NCBI GenBank assembly: GCA_964035545.1
Contig: OZ037767.1
Coordinates: 17,671,781-17,735,780, forward strand
From: Bugula neritina
Taxonomy: Eukaryota; Bryozoa; Gymnolaemata; Cheilostomatida; Bugulidae
DNA: 64,000 bases
Reading direction: 5' to 3'
The notes under the pieces are model-generated. The model was not told where the DNA came from, did no database searches, and worked only from the letters and a program-made list of their open reading frames with translations. Below are positions 22,501 through 36,494 of the stretch, one piece after another (positions within the stretch are counted from its first letter, which is position 1; each line of letters starts with the position of its first letter). The position numbers and the translations under genes are program-made.

Positions 22501-25500
22501 CATATAATATCTCTAACAGTATATTATATTCATATAGTATATCTAACTGTATATTATATTCATATAGTATATCTAACTGTATATTATATTCATATAGTAT
22601 ATCTAACTGTATATTATATTCATATAGTATCTCTAACAGTATATTATATTCATATAGTATATCTAACTGTATATTATATTCATATAGTATCTCTAACTGT
22701 ATATTATATTCATATAATATCTCTAACAGTATATTATATTCCTATAGTATATCTAACAGTATATTATATTCATATAGTATCTCTAACTGTATATTATATT
22801 CATATAGTATCTCTAACTGTATATTATATTCATATAGTATATCTAACTGTATATTATATTCATATAGTATATCTAACTGTATATTATATTCATATAATAT
22901 CTCTAACAGTATATTATATTCATATAGTATATCTAACAGTATATTATATTCATATAGTATCTCTAACTGTATATTATATTCATATAGTATATCTAACTGT
23001 ATATTATATTCATATAGTATATCTAACTGTATATTATATTCATATAATATCTCTAACAGTATATTATATTCCTATAGTATATCTAACAGTATATTATATT
23101 CATATAGTATCTCTAACTGTATATTATATTCATATAGTATCTCTAACTGTATATTATATTCATATAGTATCTCTAACTGTATATTATATTCATATAATAT
23201 ATCTAACTGTATATTATATTCATATAGTATCTCTAACTGTATATTATATTCATATAGTATATCTAACTGTATATTATATTCATATAGTATATCTAACTGT
23301 ATATTATATTCATATAGTATATCTAACTGTATATTATATTCATATAGTATATCTAACTGTATATTATATTCATATAGTATATCTAACTGTATATTATATT
23401 CATATAGTATATCTCTAACTGTATATTATATTCATATAGTATATCTAACTGTATATTATATTCATATAGTATATCTAACTGTATATTATATTCATATAGT
23501 ATCTCTAACTGTATATTATATTCATATAGTATCTCTAACTGTATATTATATTCATATAGTATCTCTAACTGTATATTATATTCATATAGTATATCTAACA
23601 GTATATTATATTCATATAGTATCTCTAACTGTATATTATATTCATATAGTATATCTAACTGTATATTATATTCATATAGTATCTCTAACTGTATATTATA
23701 TTCATATAGTATATCTAACTGTATATTATATTCATATAGTATCTCTAACTGTATATTATATTCATATAGTATCTCTAACTGTATATTATATTCATATAGT
23801 ATATCTAACAGTATATTATATTCATATAGTATATCTAACTGTATATTATATTCATATAGTATATCTAACAGTATATTATATTCATATAGTATCTCTAACA
23901 GTATATTATATTCATATAGTATCTCTAGCAGTATATTATATTCATATAGTATATCTAACTGTATATTATATTCATATAGTATCTCTAACAGTATATTATA
24001 TTCATATAGTATCTCTAACTGTATATTATATTCATATAGTATATCTAACTGTATATTATATTCATATAGTATCTCTAACTGTATATTATATTCATATAGT
24101 ATATCTAACAGTATATTATATTCATATAGTATCTCTAACTGTATATTATATTCATATAGTATATCTAACTGTATATTATATTCATATAATATATCTAACT
24201 GTATATTATATTCATATAGTATCTCTAACTGTATATTATATTCATATAGTATATCTAACAGTATATTATATTCATATAGTATCTCTAACTGTATATTATA
24301 TTCATATAGTATATCTAACTGTATATTATATTCATATAATATATCTAACTGTATATTATATTCATATAATATCTCTAACTGTATATTATAATCATATAGT
24401 ATCTCTAGCAGTATATTATATTCATATAGTATATCTAACTGTATATTATATTCATATAGTATATCTCTAACTGTATATTATATTCATATAGTATCTCTAA
24501 CAGTATATTATATTCATATAGTATATCTAACTGTATATTATATTCATATAATATCTCTAACTGTATATTATATTCATATAGTATATCTAACTGTATATTA
24601 TATTCATATAGTATCTCTAACTGTATATTATATTCATATAATATCTCTAACAGTATATTATATTCATATAGTATATCTAACTGTATATTATATTCATATA
24701 GTATATCTAACTGTATATTATATTCATATAATATCTCTAACTGTATATTATATTCATATAGTATCTCTAGCAGTATATTATATTCATATAGTATATCTAA
24801 CTGTATATTATATTCATATAGTATATCTAACTGTATATTATATTCATATAGTATATCTAACAGTATATTATATTCATATAGTATATCTAACTGTATATTA
24901 TATTCATATAGTATCTCTAACTGTATATTATATTCATATAGTATATCTAACTGTATATTATATTCATATAGTATATCTAACTGTATATTATATTCATATA
25001 GTATCTCTAACAGTATATTATATTCATATAATATCTCTAACTGTATATTATATTCATATAGTATATCTCTAACTGTATATTATATTCATATAGTATCTCT
25101 AACAGTATATTATATTCATATAGTATATCTAACTGTATATTATATTCATATAATATCTCTAACTGTATATTATATTCATATAGTATATCTAACTGTATAT
25201 TATATTCATATAGTATCTCTAACTGTATATTATATTCATATAATATCTCTAACAGTATATTATATTCATATAGTATATCTAACTGTATATTATATTCATA
25301 TAGTATATCTAACTGTATATTATATTCATATAGTATATCTAACAGTATATTATATTCATATAGTATATCTAACTGTATATTATATTCATATAGTATCTCT
25401 AACTGTATATTATATTCATATAGTATATCTAACTGTATATTATATTCATATAGTATATCTAACTGTATATTATATTCATATAGTATCTCTAACAGTATAT

Positions 25501-28500
25501 TATATTCATATAATATCTCTAACTGTATATTATATTCATATACTATCTCTAACTGTATATTATATTCATATAATATCTCTAACTGTATATTATATTCATA
25601 TAGTATCTCTAACTGTATATTATATTCATATAATATCTCTAACTGTATATTATATTCATATAGTATCTCTAACAGTATATTATATTCATATAGTATATCT
25701 AACAGTATATTATATTCATATAATATCTCTAACAGTATATTATATTCATATAGTATCTCTAACTGTATATTATATTCATATAGTATATCTAACTGTATAT
25801 TATATTCATATAGTATATCTAACTGTATATTATATTCATATAGTATATCTAACAGTATATTATATTCATATAGTATATCTAACAGTATATTATATTCATA
25901 TAGTATCTCTAACAGTATATTATATTCATATAGTATATCTAACTGTATATTATATTCATATAGTATCTCTAACTGTATATTATATTCATATAGTATCTCT
26001 AACTGTATATTATATTCATATAATATCTCTAACTGTATATTATATTCATATAGTATCTCTAACTGTATATTATATTCATATAGTATATCTAACTGTATAT
26101 TATATTCATATAGTATATCTAACTGTATATTATATTCATATAGTATATCTAACAGTATATTATATTCATATAGTATATCTAACAGTATATTATATTCATA
26201 TAGTATCTCTAACTGTATATTATATTCATATAGTATATCTAACTGTATATTATATTCATATAGTATCTCTAACTGTATATTATATTCATATAGTATATCT
26301 AACTGTATATTATATTCATATAGTATCTCTAACAGTATATTATATTCATATAGTATCTCTAACTGTATATTATATTCATATAGTATATCTAACTGTATAT
26401 TATATTCATATAGTATCTCTAACTGTATATTATATTCATATAGTATATCTAACAGTATATTATATTCATATAGTATCTCTAACTGTATATTATATTCATA
26501 TAGTATATCTAACTGTATATTATATTCATATAATATATCTAACTGTATATTATATTCATATAGTATCTCTAACTGTATATTATATTCATATAGTATATCT
26601 AACAGTATATTATATTCATATAGTATCTCTAACTGTATATTATATTCATATAGTATATCTAACTGTATATTATATTCATATAATATATCTAACTGTATAT
26701 TATATTCATATAATATCTCTAACTGTATATTATATTCATATAGTATCTCTAGCAGTATATTATATTCATATAGTATATCTAACTGTATATTATATTCATA
26801 TAGTATATCTCTAACTGTATATTATATTCATATAGTATCTCTAACAGTATATTATATTCATATAGTATATCTAACTGTATATTATATTCATATAATATCT
26901 CTAACTGTATATTATATTCATATAGTATATCTAACTGTATATTATATTCATATAGTATCTCTAACTGTATATTATATTCATATAATATCTCTAACAGTAT
27001 ATTATATTCATATAGTATATCTAACTGTATATTATATTCATATAGTATATCTAACTGTATATTATATTCATATAATATCTCTAACTGTATATTATATTCA
27101 TATAGTATCTCTAGCAGTATATTATATTCATATAGTATATCTAACTGTATAATATATTCATATAGTATATCTAACGGTATATTATATTCATATAGTATAT
27201 CTAACTGTATATTATATTCATATAGTATCTCTAACAGTATATTATATTCATATAGTATATCTAACAGTATATTATATTCATATAATATCTCTAACAGTAT
27301 ATTATATTCATATAATATCTCTAACTGTATATTATATTCATATAGTATATCTAACTGTATATTATATTCATATAATATCTCTAACTGTATATTATATTCA
27401 TATAATATCTCTAGCAGTATATTATATTCATATAGTATCTCTAACTGTATATTATATTCATATAGTATATCTAACAGTATATTATATTCATATAGTATAT
27501 CTAACTGTATATTATATTCATATAGTATATCTAACTGTATATTATATTCATATAGTATCTCTAACTGTATATTATATTCATATAGTATATCTAACAGTAT
27601 ATTATATTCATATAATATCTCTAACAGTATATTATATTCATATAATATCTCTAACTGTATATTATATTCATATAGTATCTCTAACAGTATATTATATTCA
27701 TATAGTATATCTAACTGTATATTATATTCATATAATATCTCTAACTGTATATTATATTCATATAATATCTCTAGCAGTATATTATATTCATATAGTATAT
27801 CTAACTGTATATTATATTCATATAGTATCTCTAACTGTATATTATATTCATATAGTATATCTAACTGTATATTATATTCATATAGTATATCTAACTGTAT
27901 ATTATATTCATATAGTATATCTAACTGTATATTATATTCATATAGTATATCTAACTGTATATTATATTCATATAGTATCTCTAACTGTATATAATATTCA
28001 TATAATATCTCTAACAGTATATTATATTCATATAGTATATCTAACAGTATATTATATTCATATAGTATATCTAACTGTATATTATATTCATATAGTATAT
28101 CTAACTGTATATTATATTCATATAGTATATCTAACTGTATATTATATTCATATAGTATATCTAACTGTATATTATATTCATATAGTATCTCTAACTGTAT
28201 ATTATATTCATATAGTATCTCTAACTGTATATAATATTCATATAGTATATCTAACTGTATATTATATTCATATAATATCTCTAACTGTATATTATATTCA
28301 TATAGTATCTCTAACTGTATATTATATTCATATAGTATATCTCTAACTGTATATTATATTCATATAGTATATCTAACTGTATATTATATTCATATAGTAT
28401 CTCTAACTGTATATTATATTCATATAGTATATCTAACTGTATATTATATTCATATAGTATCTCTAACTGTATATTATATTCATATAGTATCTCTAACTGT

Positions 28501-31500
28501 ATATTATATTCATATAGTATATCTCTAACTGTATATTATATTCATATAGTATATCTAACTGTATATTATATTCATATAGTATATCTAACTGTATATTATA
28601 TTCATATAATATCTCTAACAGTATATTATATTCATATAGTATCTCTAACTGTATATTATATTCATATAGTATATCTAACTGTATATTATATTCATATAGT
28701 ATCTCTAACTGTATATTATATTCATATAGTATCTCTAACTGTATATTATATTCATATAGTATATCTAACTGTATATTATATTCATATAGTATATCTAACA
28801 GTATATTATATTCATATAGTATATCTAACAGTATATTATATTCATATAGTATCTCTAACTGTATATTATATTCATATAGTATATCTAACTGTATATTATA
28901 TTCATATAGTATCTCTAACAGTATATTATATTCATATAGTATCTCTAACTGTATATTATATTCATATAGTATATCTAACTGTATATTATATTCATATAGT
29001 ATATCTAACTGTATATTATATTCATATAGTATATCTAACTGTATATTATATTCATATAATATCTCTAACTGTATATTATATTCATATAGTATATCTAACT
29101 GTATATTATATTCATATAGTATCTCTAACTGTATATTATATTCATATAGTATCTCTAACAGTATATTATATTCATATAGTATATCTAACTGTATATTATA
29201 TTCATATAGTATATCTAACTGTATATTATATTCATATAGTATCTCTAACTGTATATTATATTCATATAGTATATCTAACTGTATATTATATTCATATAGT
29301 ATATCTAACAGTATATTATATTCATATAATATCTCTAACTGTATATTATATTCATATAATATCTCTAACTGTATATTATATTCATATAGTATATCTAACA
29401 GTATATTATATTCATATAGTATATCTAACTGTATATTATATTCATATAGTATCTCTAACTGTATATTATATTCATATAGTATCTCTAACTGTATATTATA
29501 TTCATATAGTATATCTAACTGTATATTATATTCATATAGTATCTCTAACTGTATATTATATTCATATAGTATCTCTAACTGTATATTATATTCATATAGT
29601 ATCTCTAACAGTATATTATATTCATATAGTATCTCTAACTGTATATTATATTCATATAATATATCTAACTGTATATTATATTCATATAATATCTCTAACT
29701 GTATATTATATTCATATAGTATATCTAACTGTATATTATATTCATATAGTATCTAACTGTATATTATATTCATATAATATCTCTAACTGTATATTATATT
29801 CATATAGTATATCTAACAGTATATTATATTCATATAATATCTCTAACAGTATATTATATTCATATAATATCTCTAACTGTATATTATATTCATATAGTAT
29901 CTCTAACAGTATATTATATTCATATAGTATATCTAACTGTATATTATATTCATATAATATCTCTAACTGTATATTATATTCATATAATATCTCTAGCAGT
30001 ATATTATATTCATATAGTATATCTAACTGTATATTATATTCATATAGTATCTCTAACTGTATATTATATTCATATAGTATATCTAACTGTATATTATATT
30101 CATATAGTATATCTAACTGTATATTATATTCATATAGTATATCTAACTGTATATTATATTCATATAGTATATCTAACTGTATATTATATTCATATAGTAT
30201 CTCTAACTGTATATAATATTCATATAATATCTCTAACAGTATATTATATTCATATAGTATATCTAACAGTATATTATATTCATATAGTATATCTAACTGT
30301 ATATTATATTCATATAGTATATCTAACTGTATATTATATTCATATAGTATATCTAACTGTATATTATATTCATATAGTATATCTAGCTGTATATTATATT
30401 CATATAGTATCTCTAACTGTATATTATATTCATATAGTATCTCTAACTGTATATAATATTCATATAGTATATCTAACTGTATATTATATTCATATAATAT
30501 CTCTAACTGTATATTATATTCATATAGTATCTCTAACTGTATATTATATTCATATAGTATATCTCTAACTGTATATTATATTCATATAGTATATCTAACT
30601 GTATATTATATTCATATAGTATCTCTAACTGTATATTATATTCATATAGTATATCTAACTGTATATTATATTCATATAGTATCTCTAACTGTATATTATA
30701 TTCATATAGTATCTCTAACTGTATATTATATTCATATAGTATATCTCTAACTGTATATTATATTCATATAGTATATCTAACTGTATATTATATTCATATA
30801 GTATATCTAACTGTATATTATATTCATATAATATCTCTAACAGTATATTATATTCATATAGTATCTCTAACTGTATATTATATTCATATAGTATATCTAA
30901 CTGTATATTATATTCATATAGTATCTCTAACTGTATATTATATTCATATAGTATCTCTAACTGTATATTATATTCATATAGTATATCTAACTGTATATTA
31001 TATTCATATAGTATATCTAACAGTATATTATATTCATATAGTATATCTAACAGTATATTATATTCATATAGTATCTCTAACTGTATATTATATTCATATA
31101 GTATATCTAACTGTATATTATATTCATATAGTATCTCTAACAGTATATTATATTCATATAGTATCTCTAACTGTATATTATATTCATATAGTATATCTAA
31201 CTGTATATTATATTCATATAGTATATCTAACTGTATATTATATTCATATAGTATATCTAACTGTATATTATATTCATATAATATCTCTAACTGTATATTA
31301 TATTCATATAGTATATCTAACTGTATATTATATTCATATAGTATCTCTAACTGTATATTATATTCATATAGTATCTCTAACAGTATATTATATTCATATA
31401 GTATATCTAACTGTATATTATATTCATATAGTATATCTAACTGTATATTATATTCATATAGTATCTCTAACTGTATATTATATTCATATAGTATATCTAA

Positions 31501-34500
31501 CTGTATATTATATTCATATAGTATATCTAACAGTATATTATATTCATATAATATCTCTAACTGTATATTATATTCATATAATATCTCTAACTGTATATTA
31601 TATTCATATAGTATATCTAACAGTATATTATATTCATATAGTATATCTAACTGTATATTATATTCATATAGTATCTCTAACTGTATATTATATTCATATA
31701 GTATCTCTAACTGTATATTATATTCATATAGTATATCTAACTGTATATTATATTCATATAGTATCTCTAACTGTATATTATATTCATATAGTATCTCTAA
31801 CTGTATATTATATTCATATAGTATCTCTAACAGTATATTATATTCATATAGTATCTCTAACTGTATATTATATTCATATAATATATCTAACTGTATATTA
31901 TATTCATATAATATCTCTAACTGTATATTATATTCATATAGTATATCTAACTGTATATTATATTCATATAGTATATCTAACTGTATATTATATTCATATA
32001 GTATCTCTAACTGTATATTATATTCATATAGTATCTCTAACAGTATATTATATTCATATAATATATCTAACTGTATATTATATTCATATAGTATCTCTAA
32101 CTGTATATTATATTCATATAGTATCTAACTGTATATTATATTCATATAATATCTCTAACTGTATATTATATTCATATAGTATCTCTAACTGTATATTATA
32201 TTCATATAGTATCTCTAACTGTATATTATATTCATATAGTATCTCTAACTGTATATTATATTCATATAGTATATCTAACTGTATATTATATTCATATAGT
32301 ATATCTAACTGTATATTATATTCATATAGTATCTCTAACTGTATATTATATTCATATAGTATCTCTAACTGTATATTATATTCATATAGTATATCTAACT
32401 GTATATTATATTCATATAGTATCTCTAACTGTATATTATATTCATATAGTATATCTCTAACAGTATATTATATTCATATAATATATCTAACTGTATATTA
32501 TATTCATATAGTATCTCTAACTGTATATTATATTCATATAGTATCTCTAACTGTATATTATATTCATATAGTATCTCTAACAGTATATTATATTCATATA
32601 GTATATCTAACTGTATATTATATTCATATAGTATCTCTAACTGTATATTATATTCATATAGTATCTAACTGTATATTATATTCATATAATATCTCTAACT
32701 GTATATTATATTCATATAGTTTCTCTAACTGTATATTATATTCATATAGTATATCTAACTGTATATTATATTCATATAGTATCTCTAACTGTATATTATA
32801 TTCATATAGTATCTCTAACTGTATATTATATTCATATAGTATATCTAACTGTATATTATATCCATATAGTATCTCTAACAGTATATTATATTCATATAGT
32901 ATATCTAACTGTATATTATATTCATATAGTATATCTAACAGTATATTATATTCATATAGTATCTCTAACAGTATATTATATTCATATAGTATATCTAACT
33001 GTATATTATATTCATATAGTATCTCTAACTGTATATTATATTCATATAGTATATCTAACTGTATATTATATTCATATAGTATATCTAACTGTATATTATA
33101 TTCATATAGTATATCTAACTGTATATTATATTCATATAGTATCTCTAACTGTATATTATATTCATATAGTATCTCTAACTGTATATTATATTCATATAGT
33201 ATCTCTAACTGTATATTATATTCATATAGTATCTCTAACTGTATATTATATTCATATAGTATCTCTAGCAGTATATTATATTCATATAGTATATCTAACT
33301 GTATATTATATTAATATAGTATATCTAACTGTATATTATATTCATATAGTATCTCTAACTGTATATTATATTCATATAGTATCTCTAACTGTATATTATA
33401 TTCATATAGTATCTCTAACTGTATATTATATTCATATAGTATCTCTAACTGTATATTATATTCATATAGTATATCTAACTGTATATTATATTCATATAGT
33501 ATCTCTAACAGTATATTATATTCATATAGTATCTCTAGCTGTATATTATATTCATATAGTATCTCTAACTGTATATTATATTCATATAATATATCTAACT
33601 GTATAATATATTCATATAGTATCTCTAACTGTATATTATATTCATATAGTATCTAACTGTATATTATATTCATATAGTATATCTAACTGTATATTATATT
33701 CATATAGTATATCTAACTGTATATTATATTCATATAGTATCTCTAACAGTATATTATATTCATATAGTATCTCTAACTGTATATTATATTCATATAGTAT
33801 CTCTAACTGTATATTATATTCATATAGTATCTCTAACTGTATATTATATTCATATAGTATATCTAACTGTATATTATATTCATATAGTATCTCTAACTGT
33901 ATATTATATTCATATAGTATCTCTAACTGTATATTATATTCATATAGTATATCTAACTGTATATTATATTCATATAGTATCTCTAACTGTATATTATATT
34001 CATATAGTATATCTAACTGTATATTATATTCATATAGTATCTCTAACTGTATATTATATTCATATAGTATCTCTAACTGTATATTATATTCATATAGTAT
34101 ATCTAACTGTATATTATATTCATATAGTATCTCTAACTGTATATTATATTCATATAGTATCTCTAACTGTATATTATATTCATATAGTATCTCTAACTGT
34201 ATATTATATTCATATAGTATCTCTAACTGTATATTATATTCATATAGTATATCTAACTGTATATTATATTCATATAATATATCTAACTGTATATTATATT
34301 CATATAGTATCTCTAACTGTATATTATATTCATATAGTATATCTAACTGTATATTATATTCATATAGTATCTCTAACTGTATATTATATTCATATAGTAT
34401 CTCTAACTGTATATTATATTCATATAGTATCTCTAACAGTATATTATATTCATATAGTATCTAACTGTATATTATATTCATATAGTATATCTAACTGTAT

Positions 34501-35330
34501 ATTATATTCATATAGTATCTCTAACTGTATATTATATTCATATAGTATCTCTAACTGTATATTATATTCATATAGTATATCTAACTGTATATTATATTCA
34601 TATAATATATCTAACAGTATATTATATTCATATAGTATCTCTAACTGTATATTATATTCATATAGTATATCTAACAGTATATTATATAATCATGTAGCAT
34701 TACTATAGCCTGACTTCCCAGCCACAACTGCTGATTGTATTTCAGGAGGCCAACTTCACCGTCTCCTCAATGCACGGAGACATGCCCCAGAAAGAGCGCG
34801 AGGCTATCATGAAGGAGTTCAGGTCTGGTGCCTCCCGAGTGCTCATCACAACCGACGTGTGGGCGCGAGGTCTGGACGTGCAGCAAGTCTCTCTCGTCAT
34901 CAACTACGACCTCCCCAACAACAGAGAGCTCTACATCCACAGGATTGGTAGATCCGGTAGATTCGGCAGGAAGGGTGTGGCTATCAACTTCGTGAAATCC
35001 GATGACATCAGAATATTGAGAGATATTGAGCAATACTACTCTACCCAGATAGACGAGATGCCAATGAACGGTTAGTACTAGTGGTAGTAGTAGTGGTAGT
35101 AGTAGTACTAGTAGTAGTTGTAGTGGTAGTAGTAGTACTAGTAGTAGTAGTAGTAGTACTAGTAGCAGTAGTAGTAGTAGTACTAGTAGTAATAGAAGTA
35201 GTAGTGGTAGTAGTACTAGTAGTAATAGAAGTAGTAGTGGTAGTAATAGTAGTAGTAGGAGTAGTAGTAGTAGTGGTAGTAGTAGTAGTAGTACTAGTAG
35301 TAGTAGTAGTAGTAGTTGTAGTTGTAATAA

Positions 35331-35369
<39 letters not shown>

Positions 35370-35534
35370 CAGTAGTAGTAGTAGTGGTGGTGGTAGCAGT
35401 AGGAGTAGTAGTACTAGTAGTAGTAGTACTAGTAGTAGTGGTAGTAGTAGTACTAGTAGTAATAGAAGTAGTAGTGGTAGTAGTATTGGAACTTTATGGT
35501 ATATTTCCTTGTTGTAGTGGCCGATCTCATTTAA
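19539..35534 (+). CDS. EIF4A3: EIF4A3, DEAD-box RNA helicase of the exon junction complex
   Basis: Seven exons: 19539-19683, 20507-20579, 20663-20792, 20885-21240, 21527-21692, 34746-35070, 35518-35534 (1212 nt, 403 residues; human 411). Motifs in order: [19 protein letters not shown] near the N-terminus; Q motif [15 protein letters not shown]; Walker [23 protein letters not shown] in [57 protein letters not shown]; and the C-terminus EMPMNVADLI split across the last intron. The [10 protein letters not shown] and VADLI ends distinguish it from EIF4A1/2. The protein clamps RNA upstream of exon junctions and acts in nonsense-mediated decay, export and splicing. The last exon encodes only the end of Val plus Ala-Asp-Leu-Ile. 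One intron (21693-34745) is 13 kb of a single tandem array. Confidence 0.97.
19684..20506 (+). other. EIF4A3 intron 1 with palindromic ACTAGT/AGTACT patches
   Basis: An 823-bp intron. 19750-20050 is rich in CTAGTAGTACT-type trinucleotide palindromes and CACTGACAGTG inverted motifs; the remainder is AT-rich and unremarkable. Confidence 0.6.
21245..21515 (+). repeat. 31-bp array in EIF4A3 intron 4
   Basis: About nine units of TATTACATCACTCCTTCTTG plus TGTACTCCACG with small deletions, between ACG|GTCAGC and CTCTTGCAG|TG. The CT-rich content resembles a polypyrimidine tract. Confidence 0.88.
21693..34690 (+). repeat. 13-kb, 30-bp tandem array occupying EIF4A3 intron 5
   Basis: About 430 units of GTATATCTAACTGTATATTA plus TATTCATATA. 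The first unit begins exactly at the donor (GATGAAG|GTATATCT, 21692/21693). Units differ by a few two-state positions: TATATC or TATCTC, AACTG or AACAG, ATAGT or ATAAT; occasional 32-bp (TATATCTCT) or 28-bp (TATCTAACT) units occur. The array ends about 55 bp before the acceptor TATTTCAG at 34745. Internal segmental copies are visible (see findings). No gene was seen inside. Confidence 0.97.
35071..35490 (+). repeat. (AGT)n-type trinucleotide tract in the last EIF4A3 intron
   Basis: Starts at the donor (AACG|GTTAGTACTAGTGG) and runs ~420 bp as AGT repeats interrupted by ACT, GGT and AGC. It gives poly-Val ORFs on + and poly-Leu on -, which are artefacts. Confidence 0.9.
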
Positions 35535-35544
35535 GCTGGACGCT

Positions 35545-35650
35545 ACAGACACTACAGTGACTACAGACACTACAGTGACTACAGACACTACAGTGACTAC
35601 AGACACTACAGTGACTACAGACACTACAGTGGCTGCAGACACTACAGTGG
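35545..35650 (+). repeat. 18-bp repeat in the EIF4A3 3' UTR
   Basis: Six copies of GACACTACAGTGACTACA immediately after the stop, each with an internal CACTACAGTG palindrome. Confidence 0.85.
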
Positions 35651-36494
35651 TGTTTCTCTGTAACACATATTTTGTTGCATCATGTTTTGTCTTTTCCAAC
35701 TTACCTGTATATTACCTGTATATAATTTCATTTAATATATGAGTATTACCTGATTACCTATATAACCTATTGACTGTTTCCTCCAACACTACTGCATTCA
35801 TCCAACACCAACTAAAAGCTACCAAGCTCTGGCTGTACACACAATAACAAGAGTAAAAGTACCACTTCTATTTACTTGATTAAGTGACTCTGTCATGTAG
35901 TAGCTTAGTTAATGGAGTATATCTTAGCTACATCATCCACACTCTACAGGATACTTTAGAGTTGTCCGCTCAAACGAGTTGGCCCTCTAATCCGTGGTAT
36001 CATAAAACTAATAGTTCTTACAGCTCACTTTCATTGCCTGCTATTCTCAGGTGTTGTTACACATAGCTTAATCACTGAGCTGGCTTAAAAGTTTAAAGCT
36101 TCAAGTTGTTGCTAGAAGCCATACTTGCAGATGCTATATAGATGCAGATACTATACAAGTAGACCTTAGATATCCTGCATTCAGCATAGGAGTAGGTATA
36201 GTCCATGCTTACACAATGGCATACTATGTTCAATAGAATGCATCCTCCCTAATCCCTGCTCTCTATAACAACTATACTCTGCTGTCTGTACTGATTAAAT
36301 ACTAATTATACTTACGCTATTCAATTTCACTCATCAGCTTAGCTGCCACTTTAAAATAACATTTCATTAACTTGAGGCAGTCATTCCATGTTCGTTGTTG
36401 CTGTTCGTGTCATATTTACTGCTGCTATCAGCTGTCGCAGCTGGCAAATAATGATCAACTGGTCATAACGAGACACCAAATCTGAAAACAGAAC
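35651..36494. other. EIF4A3 3' end to LRRC71 start; no gene seen
   Basis: AT-rich spacer with the remaining EIF4A3 3' UTR and the LRRC71 promoter. No canonical AATAAA was located with confidence. The LRRC71 start context is AACATGGCGGATG, which resembles a YY1-type initiator. Confidence 0.4.

Noticed and set aside
21693-34690. Possible CRISPR-like or centromeric satellite array
   Set aside because: No spacers between units, and it is bounded precisely by a donor and an acceptor of one gene; it is an intronic minisatellite, not CRISPR. Nothing supports a centromere role.
34767-35699. Minus-strand poly-Leu frame and + strand poly-Val frame over AGT repeats
   Set aside because: Trinucleotide tract in the last EIF4A3 intron and the antisense of EIF4A3 exons.
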